Shown here: in pieces, positions 1-7,711 of the stretch
How the letters are laid out: the number at the start of each line of letters is the position of its first letter
How positions within the stretch are numbered: the first letter of the stretch is position 1
Assembly (NCBI RefSeq): GCF_010672525.1
Contig: NZ_JAAHGH010000005.1
Span: 157,166 to 202,191 of the forward strand
Direction of reading: 5' to 3'
Source of the DNA: Okeania sp. SIO2B3
GTDB lineage: Bacteria; Cyanobacteriota; Cyanobacteriia; Cyanobacteriales; Microcoleaceae
DNA: 45,026 nucleotides
Program-made: the position numbers and the translations under genes
Notes under the pieces: model-generated
The model's database searches: none
What the model was told of the DNA's origin: nothing
Seen by the model: only the letters and a program-made list of their open reading frames with translations

Positions 1-539
1 TCCTCCAAGTGTTAAATTTTGTAATATTTCCCCACCTTAATTACGATTTGCCATTTTTTGGAGCAGACCTAGTTACCCTACCAGGTGGACATCTAATTGC
101 CCTAGATATGCAGCCCTTATTTCGGGATGACCCTCAGTATCAAGAAAAGTATACTCAGCCAATATGGGATACCTTCCAAACACATCAGCAGCATTTGCCG
201 TGGGGAGGAGATTTTCCTGAAGAAGCAATTCCCTTCTTTTCTCCAGCCTTTCTTTGGACTCGTCCTCAAAAAACTGAATTAGTCAAGACAAAAGTATTTG
301 AAGCCTTCAAAGACTACTTGCAAGCTTATTTAATTTTTGTAAAGCAAGCACAACCTATTACTGATGTAGAGAAATTAGCAGAAATCAAGGAGGCACAACT
401 ACGTTATCTGAGATATCGCGCCGAGAAAGATCCAGCTAGAGGAATGTTTACCAGATTTTATGGCCCTGAATGGACAGAAGAATATATTCATGGCTTTCTA
501 TTCGATCTAGAAAGACAGTTGGCCTTGAATCCTGTTTAA
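1..539 (+). CDS. pebB: Phycoerythrobilin:ferredoxin oxidoreductase PebB, 5'-truncated by the window edge
   Basis: PebB reduces 15,16-dihydrobiliverdin to phycoerythrobilin with electrons from ferredoxin; it is a ferredoxin-dependent bilin reductase (FDBR). The visible 179 or so residues carry the PebB-type segment [18 protein letters not shown], then [22 protein letters not shown], and the C-terminal [13 protein letters not shown] and EWTEEYIH motifs. The VTLPGGHL and WTRP wording matches PebB rather than PebA or PcyA as I know those families. The reading frame is open back to base 3 (Leu-Gln before the GTG at 9), and FDBRs are normally about 250 residues, so the N-terminal third lies outside the window and the GTG is not the start. 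It lies 282 bp upstream of cpcB on the same strand. Its presence implies the strain makes PEB and so probably phycoerythrin or a PEB-bearing phycocyanin. Confidence 0.88.
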   Translation, partial: LQVLNFVIFPHLNYDLPFFGADLVTLPGGHLIALDMQPLFRDDPQYQEKYTQPIWDTFQTHQQHLPWGGDFPEEAIPFFSPAFLWTRPQKTELVKTKVFEAFKDYLQAYLIFVKQAQPITDVEKLAEIKEAQLRYLRYRAEKDPARGMFTRFYGPEWTEEYIHGFLFDLERQLALNPV

Positions 540-821
540 CTTTCCATATGTAGAAAATTTTGTTAATAATTTGTAATAAATAAAAACACAACAGCATTGT
601 ATAAAGAATATCTGAAGGGTTATAAAGATAAACGAAGATCAACAAAAACATTGATTGATGAGGTTGAAAAGCTTCTCATAAACGGTGTAAGATTTTCTCA
701 GGATTCTCAAACAGTCCTAGTTTTACTTTTCCAGGCATGGGCAGCTAGCCTGAAAAAACTAAAAAAATACCCATAGCATCGAAAAGCAACTAAAAAAAAA
801 TCAAATTAGGAGAATTAATCG

Positions 822-1340
822 ATGTTTGATGCTTTTACAAAAGTAGTTTCCCAGGCAGATGCCAGGGGTGATTTTGTTCCAGCTAGCACAATTGACGCTC
901 TAAGCGCAATGGTAGCAGATAGCAACAAGCGTTTAGACGCAGTTAACCGCATTACTAGCAACGCTTCTACTATCGTTGCTAATGCAGCTCGTTCTTTATT
1001 CGCAGAGCAACCTCAGTTAATTGCTCCTGGTGGAAATGCTTATACAAGCCGTCGTATGGCAGCTTGTTTACGTGACATGGAAATTATCCTACGTTATGTA
1101 ACTTATGCTATTTTCTCTGGTGATGCAAGTGTGCTAGATGACCGTTGCCTCAATGGATTGCGTGAAACCTACTTAGCTCTAGGAACTCCTGGTGCTTCTG
1201 TAGCAGTAGGCGTGCAAAAAATGAAAGATGCAGCTATTGCTATTGCTAACGATCCAAATGGTATTACTCCTGGAGATTGCACCTCTCTAATTGCTGAGAT
1301 TGGTGGCTACTTCGACCGCGCTGCAGCAGCAGTTGGCTAA
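822..1340 (+). CDS. cpcB: C-phycocyanin beta subunit
   Basis: Beta subunit of phycocyanin, a rod protein of the phycobilisome on the thylakoid surface. It has 172 residues, the standard CpcB length. The N-terminus [16 protein letters not shown] and the block [19 protein letters not shown] are nearly invariant in CpcB. Both bilin-binding cysteines are visible: Cys82 in [10 protein letters not shown] and Cys153 in TPGDCTSLI. The conserved Asn in [10 protein letters not shown] is the residue methylated by CpcM in this family. A clear AGGAG ribosome site (808-812) sits 9 bases before the ATG. cpcA follows after 106 bp. PecB (phycoerythrocyanin beta) was considered, but the N-terminus is of CpcB type. 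Confidence 0.97.
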   Translation: MFDAFTKVVSQADARGDFVPASTIDALSAMVADSNKRLDAVNRITSNASTIVANAARSLFAEQPQLIAPGGNAYTSRRMAACLRDMEIILRYVTYAIFSGDASVLDDRCLNGLRETYLALGTPGASVAVGVQKMKDAAIAIANDPNGITPGDCTSLIAEIGGYFDRAAAAVG

Positions 1341-1446
1341 AAAAACTGTAAAAAACTTTTTTTGTAAGGATGCACTTGAGCATCTCTACAGCTTTTAAAA
1401 TCGTACCAAAAATTGTACTCGCAATAATAAGGGAAGTACCTCAAAC

Positions 1447-1935
1447 ATGAAAACTCCTCTAACTGAAGCAGTAACTGCTGCTGATTCTCAAGGCCGCTTT
1501 CTAACTAACACAGAAATCAATGCAGCCTTTGGTCGTTTCGGACGTGCTGCTGCTTGCTTAGAAGCTGCTAAAGCTCTTACTAGCAAATCTCAAACTTTAA
1601 TTGATGGAGCTGCCCAAGCAGTATACAATAAGTACCCCTATACTACTACAACCCAGGGACCTAATTTTGCTTCTACTCCAGCAGGAAAAGCAAAGTGTTC
1701 TCGTGACATTGGCTACTATCTCCGGATGGTAACATACTGCCTGATTGCAGGTGGTACAGGTCCTATGGATGAGATACTCATTGCAGGAATTGATGAAATT
1801 AATAAAACCTTCGAGTTATCTCCTAGCTGGTATATTGAAGCTCTAAAGTATATCAAAGCTAACCATGGTATTACTGGTCAACCTGCAACTGAAGCTAACA
1901 ACTATATTGATTACGCTATTAACGCTCTTAGCTAG
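1447..1935 (+). CDS. cpcA: C-phycocyanin alpha subunit
   Basis: Alpha subunit of phycocyanin, pairing with CpcB in (alpha-beta) trimers and hexamers of phycobilisome rods. It has 162 residues, exactly the family length. It starts [18 protein letters not shown] and carries the chromophore cysteine (Cys84) in [16 protein letters not shown], the CpcE/CpcF target site. Strong family blocks include [19 protein letters not shown]. The gene is co-directional with cpcB, and GGGAAG lies upstream of the ATG. The bound bilin (PCB in C-PC, PEB or PUB in R-PC types) cannot be read from the apoprotein alone, and the upstream pebB makes the question a real one. No rod-linker genes follow; a decayed transposase gene comes first. 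Confidence 0.97.
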   Translation: MKTPLTEAVTAADSQGRFLTNTEINAAFGRFGRAAACLEAAKALTSKSQTLIDGAAQAVYNKYPYTTTTQGPNFASTPAGKAKCSRDIGYYLRMVTYCLIAGGTGPMDEILIAGIDEINKTFELSPSWYIEALKYIKANHGITGQPATEANNYIDYAINALS

Positions 1936-2013
1936 TAGTTGTCACAGTAAGTAGGTGGTGGATGTTAAATTAATATTCACTGAATTAACTACCCTGAGCT
2001 AATATTAAACGTA

Positions 2014-2070
2014 GCCCGGACAGGTATATTGGTGCTAGCCTGTGGTTAGTATTTGTTAATCTTTCCGGGC
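2014..2070 (+). terminator. Hairpin downstream of cpcA, possible attenuator/terminator
   Basis: The arms GCCCGGA (2014-2020) and TCCGGGC (2064-2070) pair perfectly and enclose a CAGG/CCTG inner stem, 79 bp after the cpcA stop. Only a weak T-rich stretch follows (ATCGTTATTT). It could end most cpcBA transcripts or stabilise the cpcBA 3' end before cpcEF. A function as terminator is inference. Confidence 0.4.
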
Positions 2071-2112
2071 ATCGTTATTTCAGTTATCAGTTATCAGTAT
2101 TTTTTGGGAAGA

Positions 2113-2766
2113 AAAAAGAAGGTAATGGTGATATAGGAAAAATTCAAAGACTTTGCTATCACTTAGATGATTTAATCTCGCTTATTAACTCTGGCTAAAT
2201 CTAAAACCAAGCAACGCATGAAAAAAGCAGCTAGTCGAATGAGATTAAAAATTAGAAATCTTATAGATGAATTGCACCATAAAACAGCTCTATTTCTAGT
2301 GTCTCTTTTCCTGCGGAATGCTACGCAAACAGAGGAGCTTTCCTATCGGAATGCTGCGCAAACGCTTTCAACACTTTGATGTGATTTTACTGCCAAATGC
2401 ATGAAGTTTCTCAGATGACAACCAAATCAAGCAGAAAACTCAGAAGTAAGTCGGTCAGACAAATGCAGCAATTGGGCACATTACAGATTTGAACTTTTCT
2501 TGAAACATAAAGCTGCTGAATATAACAAAATCGTCTAAGATGTAAGTGAAGCTTATACTAGCAAAACCTTTAGCTGGACTGGTGAAATCCTGAATAATTT
2601 AGGTGGTAAAAAAGTTGTTACTGGTAACGATGGTTTTCGCCTTGATCGCGACTTAAAGGTCCCGCGTGGAATTTTGATCATGCATCGTGGTAGAAAAATT
2701 TTCTACCGCATTGGGAGATACCCCCTCAGCAGGTTGATCTTGCTGTGCATTGTTAACAAATGTTAG
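2113..2766 (+). pseudogene. tnpB: Decayed IS200/IS605-type tnpB (C-terminal half)
   Basis: Conceptual translation across several frames gives the typical order of a cyanobacterial TnpB, the RNA-guided nuclease carried by IS200/IS605 elements. The order is DIGKIQRLCYHLDDLISL, then KTKQRMKKAASRMRLKIRNL and IDELHHKTALFL, then FDVILLP, then RKLRSKSVRQM, AHYRF and FLKHKAAEYNKIV-stop-DVSEAYTSKT, then SWTGEILNNLGG, DGFRLDRDL and a final CIVNKC-stop (TAG 2764-2766). It has at least three frameshifts and several stops, so it is dead. The Cys residues of the zinc ribbon are not preserved (SWTGE replaces the usual CxxC). A GGAATGCT-CGCAAAC repeat interrupts it after FLV, and a palindrome (GGTAGAAAAATTTTCTACC) replaces the region after DRDLK. 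It lies between cpcA and cpcE, where rod-linker genes often sit. Confidence 0.75.
2311..2363 (+). repeat. Short interspersed repeat inserted in the tnpB remnant
   Basis: Two near-copies of CTGCGGAATGCTGCGCAAAC (2311-2330 and 2347-2363) flank a short AGAGGAGCTTTCCTA spacer. The same 20-mer occurs inverted at 8745-8764. The tnpB reading continues on either side, so this is an insertion into the pseudogene. Confidence 0.6.
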
Positions 2767-2800
2767 CACTCATAGTATCGGAAAGCTTGTATATTTAAAA

Positions 2801-3670
2801 ATGGAGCAGCAGTATTTGGAATTACCATCAGAAGAAGTATCAGAAAATGGTGAGTCTCTTACTGTGGAAGAGGCGATCGCCAATCTACGGCATGAAGAAT
2901 TAGGTAAACGATATTATGCTGCTTGGTGGTTAGGAAGATTTCGAGTAAATATACCTGCTGCGGTAGAAGGCTTAATTTCAGCACTAGAAGATGACTCTGA
3001 CCGAACAGAAGACGGTGGGTATCCTCTCAGACGCAATGCAGCAAGGTCTTTGGGTAAATTAGAAGACAAAAAAGCTGTACCAGCTTTGATTAAATGCTTG
3101 GAAAGTTCAGACTACTACGTACGAGAAGCAGCAGCAGAAGCATTAGAAATGCTAGGAGACCCTAGCTGCATTTCCGCATTAATCAAACTTTTAGATGGAG
3201 GGGTCGAAGTTGCAGTATTAGTTCCAGGTAAGCCTCATCTTGTTCAACCCTACGAGGACATTATTGAAGCTTTAGGAAAACTTCAAGCTCAATCAGCAAT
3301 TCCTTTAATTAAACCTTTTATCGAACATCCTGTAGAAAAAGTACAATATGCTGCTGCTCGCGCTCTATATCAACTAACCGGAGAAGCAGTTTATGGAGAA
3401 TATTTGACTCAAGCATTAGATGGTGATAATCTACAATTACGACGTTCCGCACTCATGGATTTAGGAGCGATCGGCTATTTACCTGCAGCTAAGGCAATAT
3501 CAGAAACCTTAGCCGAAAATAGTATGAAATTAATTGCCCTCAAAGGACTTTTGGAACATCACCTCACAATAAATTCAAAAGTTAACACTCAAAAGTCAAA
3601 GGTAGAATCTCAATTATTATTATCAGATGAGGCTATTGAGGTAATGACTCTAATGGACTCACTTTTATAA
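2801..3670 (+). CDS. cpcE: Phycocyanin alpha-subunit phycocyanobilin lyase, CpcE subunit
   Basis: CpcE works with CpcF as a heterodimeric lyase that attaches phycocyanobilin to Cys84 of CpcA. The protein is 289 residues of HEAT-like (PBS-lyase) repeats, with family blocks KRYYAAWWLGRFRV (about residues 35-48), YPLRRNAARSLGKLED, SDYYVREAAAEALEMLGDP and VQYAAARALYQLTG. I chose the ATG at 2801 (MEQQYLELPSEE). The frame is open back to a TTG at 2750, but those 17 residues overlap the tnpB remnant and do not look like CpcE. GGAAAG upstream is only a weak ribosome site. The C-terminal 30 residues (INSKVNTQKSKVES and so on) are low-complexity and look repeat-derived. PecE-type isomerase-lyase is possible in principle, but the neighbours are cpcA and cpcF. 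Confidence 0.92.
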   Translation: MEQQYLELPSEEVSENGESLTVEEAIANLRHEELGKRYYAAWWLGRFRVNIPAAVEGLISALEDDSDRTEDGGYPLRRNAARSLGKLEDKKAVPALIKCLESSDYYVREAAAEALEMLGDPSCISALIKLLDGGVEVAVLVPGKPHLVQPYEDIIEALGKLQAQSAIPLIKPFIEHPVEKVQYAAARALYQLTGEAVYGEYLTQALDGDNLQLRRSALMDLGAIGYLPAAKAISETLAENSMKLIALKGLLEHHLTINSKVNTQKSKVESQLLLSDEAIEVMTLMDSLL

Positions 3671-3673
3671 AAT

Positions 3674-3804
3674 CAGGACTTACACACGGACACTAAATCG
3701 AGTGAGGGCGTTTTGCTCCGCAACATATAAAGCGGAGCTTTGCGTTAGCAAATGGCATTCGCCCCTACAGATGGTGTTTTAAAGGTTAATTTGCGTAATT
3801 CCTG
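3674..3804. mobile_element. MITE-like element, family B (long form), between cpcE and cpcF
   Basis: The ends are inverted copies, CAGGACTTACACAC on the left and TGCGTAATTCCTG on the right (intact consensus CAGGACTTACGCA). The inside is AGTGAGGGC...GCCCCTACA with a palindromic core. This copy carries an extra 40-bp hairpin module (TTTTGCTCCGC...GCGGAGCTTTGCG) that the 91-bp copies at 15664-15754 and 24023-24113 lack. It starts 3 bp after the cpcE stop. Confidence 0.75.
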
Positions 3805-3843
3805 AAAAATATTAATATTCTCCTACTTCCCTACTCTCTAAAA

Positions 3844-4488
3844 ATGAATAATCAACCCTCAACAATAAATAATCAACTCATCCAAGCAGTGGAAAAAGCA
3901 GACTCTTCTCAAGGCTTAATTGATACAGTTAAAGATTTAGCAGCAGCTCAAATAGAAGATGCTATCCCGATGTTAATTACAGTTTTAGGATACAACAATC
4001 CTGGCGCAGCAGTAGCAGCAGTTGATGGGTTAGTTTTACTTGGAGAAACGGCAGTACTTCCACTACTAGAAAAACTTGACGGTTATAACTATGGTGCTAG
4101 AGCTTGGGCAATTAGAGCATTGGCAGGTATTGGCGATCCGCGTGGGTTAGATTTATTATTAGATAGTGCAGTAAATGACTTTTCTTTTAGTGTACGACGA
4201 GGTGCAGCTAGAGGTTTAGGTTTTATTGATTGGGAAAAGTTATCAGAAGCAGAAGTCTTCGATGCTCAACAGCGTGTTTTTCTAACTCTGCTGCAAGTAT
4301 CTCAAGACCCAGAATGGGTAGTGCGTTATGCTGCTGTAGTCGGTTTGCATGGTTTGGCCAAAGCTGTAGAAGTTAGCGCTCCAAAATGGCTTGAGGATAT
4401 TTTGACCAGGTTTGAGGAGATTATTGATACAGATACAACTTTAGCGGTTAGTGCTAGGGCACAAATGGCTATTGCAGACTTAAGGTAA
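3844..4488 (+). CDS. cpcF: Phycocyanin alpha-subunit phycocyanobilin lyase, CpcF subunit
   Basis: This is the partner of CpcE in the E/F-type bilin lyase for CpcA Cys84. It has 214 residues, the normal CpcF length. It is a HEAT-repeat protein with the characteristic GYNNPGAAVAAVDGLVLLGE, YNYGARAWAIRALAGIGDPR and VRRGAARGLGFIDW blocks. The first ten residues (MNNQPSTINN) are low-complexity, and a shorter start cannot be excluded. It is co-directional with cpcE but separated by 173 bp that are largely a MITE-like element, so the two genes may be less tightly coupled than usual. Confidence 0.93.
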   Translation: MNNQPSTINNQLIQAVEKADSSQGLIDTVKDLAAAQIEDAIPMLITVLGYNNPGAAVAAVDGLVLLGETAVLPLLEKLDGYNYGARAWAIRALAGIGDPRGLDLLLDSAVNDFSFSVRRGAARGLGFIDWEKLSEAEVFDAQQRVFLTLLQVSQDPEWVVRYAAVVGLHGLAKAVEVSAPKWLEDILTRFEEIIDTDTTLAVSARAQMAIADLR

Positions 4489-4564
4489 GTTAGAAGTTAG
4501 AAGTCAAAAGTCAGAAGTGATATTTTAAGTACTTAAAAACTTTACTCTACAGTAATTTCAGCTT

Positions 4565-4712
4565 TTACAGGGGTTTTCATTTCAATAGACTACAGTAGGG
4601 GCGTTTTGCTCCGCTTTATATATTGCGGAGCTTTGCGTTAGCAAATGGCCATTCGCCCTTACAGGGTTTTGGTTATGACAATGTGATTCATCAATCAGCA
4701 AAAGCGTTGTAA
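4565..4712. mobile_element. MITE-like element, family C, with hairpin module
   Basis: The ends TTACAGGGGTTTT and AAAAGCGTTGTAA form an imperfect terminal inverted repeat. The inside matches 29514-29621: a GACTACAGTAGGG left half and a right half with GTGATTCATCAAT. Between them is the TTTTGCTCCGC...GCGGAGCTTTGCG module, also seen inside the family B copy at 3674-3804. No open reading frame. Confidence 0.65.
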
Positions 4713-4895
4713 TCCCTCCCAGGAGGGGAAGACAGGAAGCAAGAGGAAGAATAATCCCTTGATTATTCTGCGCAACTATGAGCCTAAAATGCTAATTTTT
4801 TGAACCATTATGACCTAAAAGCTTGGACCTTTTTTTAACTAAAAAATGCTAAAACCTTTATATTTCAGTGCTTTTAGATTTAATCAGCAAACCCT
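4713..4895 (+). mobile_element. Right part of a family A MITE-like element
   Basis: It ends in TTTTAGATTTAATCAGCA then AACCCT, like the family A copies at 19972-20252 and 22663-22920. It shares TATGAGCCTAAAATGCT and the AAATGCTAAAACCTTTAT stretch with them. The left AGGGTTTGC end is not seen here, so it is truncated or rearranged against the adjoining family C element. Confidence 0.55.
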
Positions 4896-4937
4896 AATTA
4901 AGTGTGATTAAAAGACAAGTTCAGGAAGTGTCCCTTT

Positions 4938-5048
4938 AACAAAGCGGTGCGACCCCGCGACGACGCTAGTCGCAAGCGGTCGGAACCCGCGACGACGCCA
5001 GTCGCAAGGGAACGCCGACCAAGAGAGGGAATGCGCACCAAGAGAAAA
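4938..5048. repeat. GC-rich palindromic repeat ending GACCAAGAG
   Basis: This GC-rich island in AT-rich DNA contains the direct repeat CCCGCGACGACGC(T/C)AGTCGCAAG twice (about 4953-4976 and 4986-5008). It ends in GACCAAGAGAGGG and CACCAAGAGAAA. Related islands ending in GACCAAGAG are at 24138-24205 and 44404-44530. It seems to be an interspersed structured repeat; no gene is visible. Confidence 0.5.
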
Positions 5049-5649
5049 AGAAAATGTCCTACCTCAAAACTGGTATTTAAGCTATTCCCATACGACTCCT
5101 GACTCCTGACTCCTAAGAAATAGCTTAGCTATTTGTAGCAAACATTTATCAAATTGGTATAATCTACATTTTGTATTGCAAAATGTAATATGCAAGTATA
5201 AGTCAAAAGCGAGTGCTAATTGGCGAGGTTTCCTCAGAATGTAAGACGCATATCTGACAGTCATGCATTAAGAAAAAAATTATAGTGGTCAATAGAAATT
5301 AATAATTCAGTAAGTATTTATGCTTAATATTTTCCTGAGAATTTAACTTTTGAGAAGTAATTTATACCGTATAAATATTTACCAAGAACGGTTTTTTCAT
5401 ACTACTTTTAATATTACAAATTGACGTGTGGAATATGGGTAATAAGTATTCAACCGTATTTTATATAATTCCTTATTTCTTACTCTCTGTTTCCTGTTCC
5501 CCATAAAGAATAAAACTTTGTACATTATCAACTAGAAAATGGCTGTAATAGTTTTATAACTTTTCGACGGTCAAAGTATTTTTTTAATTGGTATAATTTT
5601 TTACTATTAAGTTTGTTATTTTTACCCATTGTGGTATAGTAAATTTGAA

Positions 5650-5668
5650 AATGATAATCATTCCCAAA
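5650..5668 (+). promoter_or_regulatory. Zur-box-like operator upstream of znuA
   Basis: ATGATAATCATTCCCA lies 17-35 bases before the znuA ATG. It matches the TGATAATNATTATCA zinc-repressor box well on its left arm and only partly on the right. Its position before a zinc-uptake gene supports Zur control. FurA boxes look similar, so the assignment rests on context. Confidence 0.6.
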
Positions 5669-5684
5669 AATAACCTGTAAACTA

Positions 5685-6650
5685 ATGCTCAAGAGAATTA
5701 GACGAATTCACTGTTTATTATTAGGAACAGCAGCACTGGCCACAGCTGTTTCTCTCGGAAGTGCTAGTAGTGTGGCCCAGAATCAAAATGAAACGAAAAT
5801 AGTCGCAACTTTCTTACCTATATATATGTTTACCAAAGGAGTTACTGGAGAAAGTGGAAAAGTAGAACTCTTAATTCCTGCGGGAGCAGACCCCCATGAT
5901 TATCAGGCAACACCTGAGAATGCACGGAGTATTGCAGAGGCAGATGTATTAGTGAAAAATGGGTTGGGGTTGGAAGAATTTTTGGAGAAATTAGTTGATG
6001 CTACAGGTAATTCTCAACTTCAAGAAATTGATGCTAGTCAAAATATAGAACCCCTAGAAGAAGAAGATAAGGACCACGACGATCACGACGACCACGACGA
6101 CCATGACCATGACCACGACCACGACCACGGTCATCACCATGAAGAAGGAAACCCTCATGTTTGGTTAGACCCTGTTTTAGCGCAACAACAAGTTAAGAAT
6201 ATTCGCGATGGTTTAATTAAAGCTGACTCTAATAATGAAGCTAGTTATAGAGCAAATGCTGATATTTATCTCAGTAAATTACAGGAACTTCACCAAGAAT
6301 TTAAAACTCGTTTATCACCTTTTCAAGGATGTAAATTTATTGCTTTTCACGATGCTTATCCTTACTTGGCTGAACGGTACAATTTACAACAAATGGCAGT
6401 GGTGGAATTGCCAGAAGATAATATTACGCCTAGAGATGTTCAAAGAGTAATAAAAGCAGCCCAAGAATATCAAGTTAAAGGTTTACTTGCTGAAACTGGA
6501 TTTAATGATAATCGGATGCAACAGATTGCTAAAGATATTAAATTACCAGTCAAAAAATTAGACCCAGTAATTAGCGGTTCGTTAGACCCAGAATATTATT
6601 TTACTGCCATGAGAAATAATATAAAAACTTTAGAGGAAGTTTGTCAGTGA
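5685..6650 (+). CDS. znuA: Zinc ABC transporter, periplasmic substrate-binding protein
   Basis: ZnuA captures Zn2+ in the periplasm and passes it to ZnuB/ZnuC (cluster A-I metal-binding proteins). It has 321 residues with a signal peptide of about 32 residues (LLLGTAALATAVSLG core, cleavage near SVAQ). Metal ligands are placed as in the family: His in GADPHDYQATPENA, His in GNPHVWLDPV, His in FIAFHDAYPYLAERY, and the acidic residue of ETGFND. A His/Asp-rich loop (about residues 129-154, many DHD units) is the hallmark of zinc rather than manganese binders. The ATG at 5685 follows a Zur-box-like site. The stop codon overlaps the znuC start, so the two are translationally coupled. Confidence 0.95.
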   Translation: MLKRIRRIHCLLLGTAALATAVSLGSASSVAQNQNETKIVATFLPIYMFTKGVTGESGKVELLIPAGADPHDYQATPENARSIAEADVLVKNGLGLEEFLEKLVDATGNSQLQEIDASQNIEPLEEEDKDHDDHDDHDDHDHDHDHDHGHHHEEGNPHVWLDPVLAQQQVKNIRDGLIKADSNNEASYRANADIYLSKLQELHQEFKTRLSPFQGCKFIAFHDAYPYLAERYNLQQMAVVELPEDNITPRDVQRVIKAAQEYQVKGLLAETGFNDNRMQQIAKDIKLPVKKLDPVISGSLDPEYYFTAMRNNIKTLEEVCQ

Positions 6651-7408
6651 AATTAGTAGAAATTGAAAAAAATCTGCCAGTAGTAGAAGTACAAAATTTA
6701 ACAGTAATTAGAGGAAAATATCAAGCAGTAGAATCTGTATCATTTCAAATATTTCCTGGTAGTAATACTGCAATTATTGGTCCGAATGGTGCAGGAAAAA
6801 GTACATTAATTCAGGCAATATTAGGTTTAATTCCTTATGAATCAGGTTATATAGAAGTTCTAGGTAAACAAATAAAAGATTTAGGAAAACATTGGCAAAA
6901 AATTGCTTATATTCCTCAAAAATTACCTTTTGACCGGAGTTTTCCTTTAAGTGTGGCTGAATTAATCAGTTTAGGTTACCCTGAGCAAGGTTTGATGAAG
7001 TCGCGGGAAAAGCTTATGGCAATAGAAAAAGCTTTGGTACAAGTTAAGTTAGAAAATCAGGCAAAACAGCGAATAGGAAGTTTAAGTGGTGGGGAGTTAA
7101 AACGGGTTTTATTAGGATATTGTTTGGTGCAAAATAGACAATTATTAATCTTAGATGAAGTCATGGCTGGTATAGACCCAACTGGAGAAATACAATTTGC
7201 TGAATTACTAGCAAATTTACATCAAGAAGAGGGTTTTTCTATTCTGCAAGTTTCCCATGATTTAGATATGGTGAGTCGTTATTGTGACCAAGTTATTTGT
7301 ATTAATCGTCGTTTATGTTGTCAGGGTAAACCTAGTCTTGCTTTGGATAAAAATAACTTGAGTAAAGTTTATGGGGATAATTTAACTAGATATGTTCATC
7401 AGCGTTAA
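6647..7408 (+). CDS. znuC: Zinc ABC transporter, ATP-binding protein
   Basis: ATPase of the zinc importer, on the cytoplasmic face. About 253 residues from a GTG at 6647 that overlaps the znuA stop as GTGA; AGAGG at 6626-6636 is a plausible ribosome site, and the frame is also open from a TTG at 6641. Walker A is GPNGAGKST (about residues 45-53), the Q-loop is in YIPQK, the ABC signature is LSGGELKRV, Walker B is LLILDEVMAG and the switch His is in VSHDLDMV. The DEVMAGID wording (rather than DEPFAGVD) is a small departure in the D-loop region. The znuB membrane subunit follows after a 303-bp spacer. Confidence 0.94.
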   Translation: MKLVEIEKNLPVVEVQNLTVIRGKYQAVESVSFQIFPGSNTAIIGPNGAGKSTLIQAILGLIPYESGYIEVLGKQIKDLGKHWQKIAYIPQKLPFDRSFPLSVAELISLGYPEQGLMKSREKLMAIEKALVQVKLENQAKQRIGSLSGGELKRVLLGYCLVQNRQLLILDEVMAGIDPTGEIQFAELLANLHQEEGFSILQVSHDLDMVSRYCDQVICINRRLCCQGKPSLALDKNNLSKVYGDNLTRYVHQR

Positions 7409-7410
7409 AT

Positions 7411-7444
7411 AGAAGGCAGAAGGCAGAAGGCAGAAGGCAGAAGG
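7411..7444. repeat. Heptanucleotide tandem repeat (AGAAGGC)n
   Basis: Four to five units of the 7-mer AGAAGGC lie in the spacer between znuC and znuB. The spacer (7409-7711, 303 bp) also contains ATTATCCGGACATGGTATAA (about 7482-7501), whose near-copy occurs inverted at 35312-35331. No gene is seen in the spacer. Confidence 0.8.
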
Positions 7445-7711
7445 GAAGAAAAGATTAGAAGGGATAAAGTTTTTGTTCGCTGATTATCCGGACATGGTAT
7501 AACCGGACTTCAGATGAAGACTGGTTAAATTTATAGATGTTATTGTGTATTTATAATTATTAACCTTAGCTTCTCTATAAATAAACTTACTTGGCTAAAA
7601 AAGAGGGTGCATCTCATATTTGTATTTGCAAAAATACTTTTTTCTTATATATTCCCTGTTGCCTGTTGCCTAAAAACGATAAATTTTTGGCTTTATTCAA
7701 AATTAATAAAT

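Larger units (their letters stand above)
4896..5684. other. Long AT-rich spacer upstream of znuA
   Basis: I see no gene. It holds a GC-rich hairpin repeat (4938-5048), a 7-bp tandem repeat of ACTCCTG (about 5094-5115), and a 36-bp segment at 5128-5163 that recurs inverted at 41673-41708 (core CCAATTTGATAAATGTTTG). The rest is AT-rich and presumably contains the znuA promoter. A 60-codon antisense frame at 5082-5264 has no recognisable content. Confidence 0.5.

Noticed and set aside
822-1340. Phycoerythrocyanin beta (PecB) instead of CpcB
   Set aside because: The N-terminus [13 protein letters not shown] and near-identity to the CpcB pattern around Cys82 and Cys153 favour phycocyanin.
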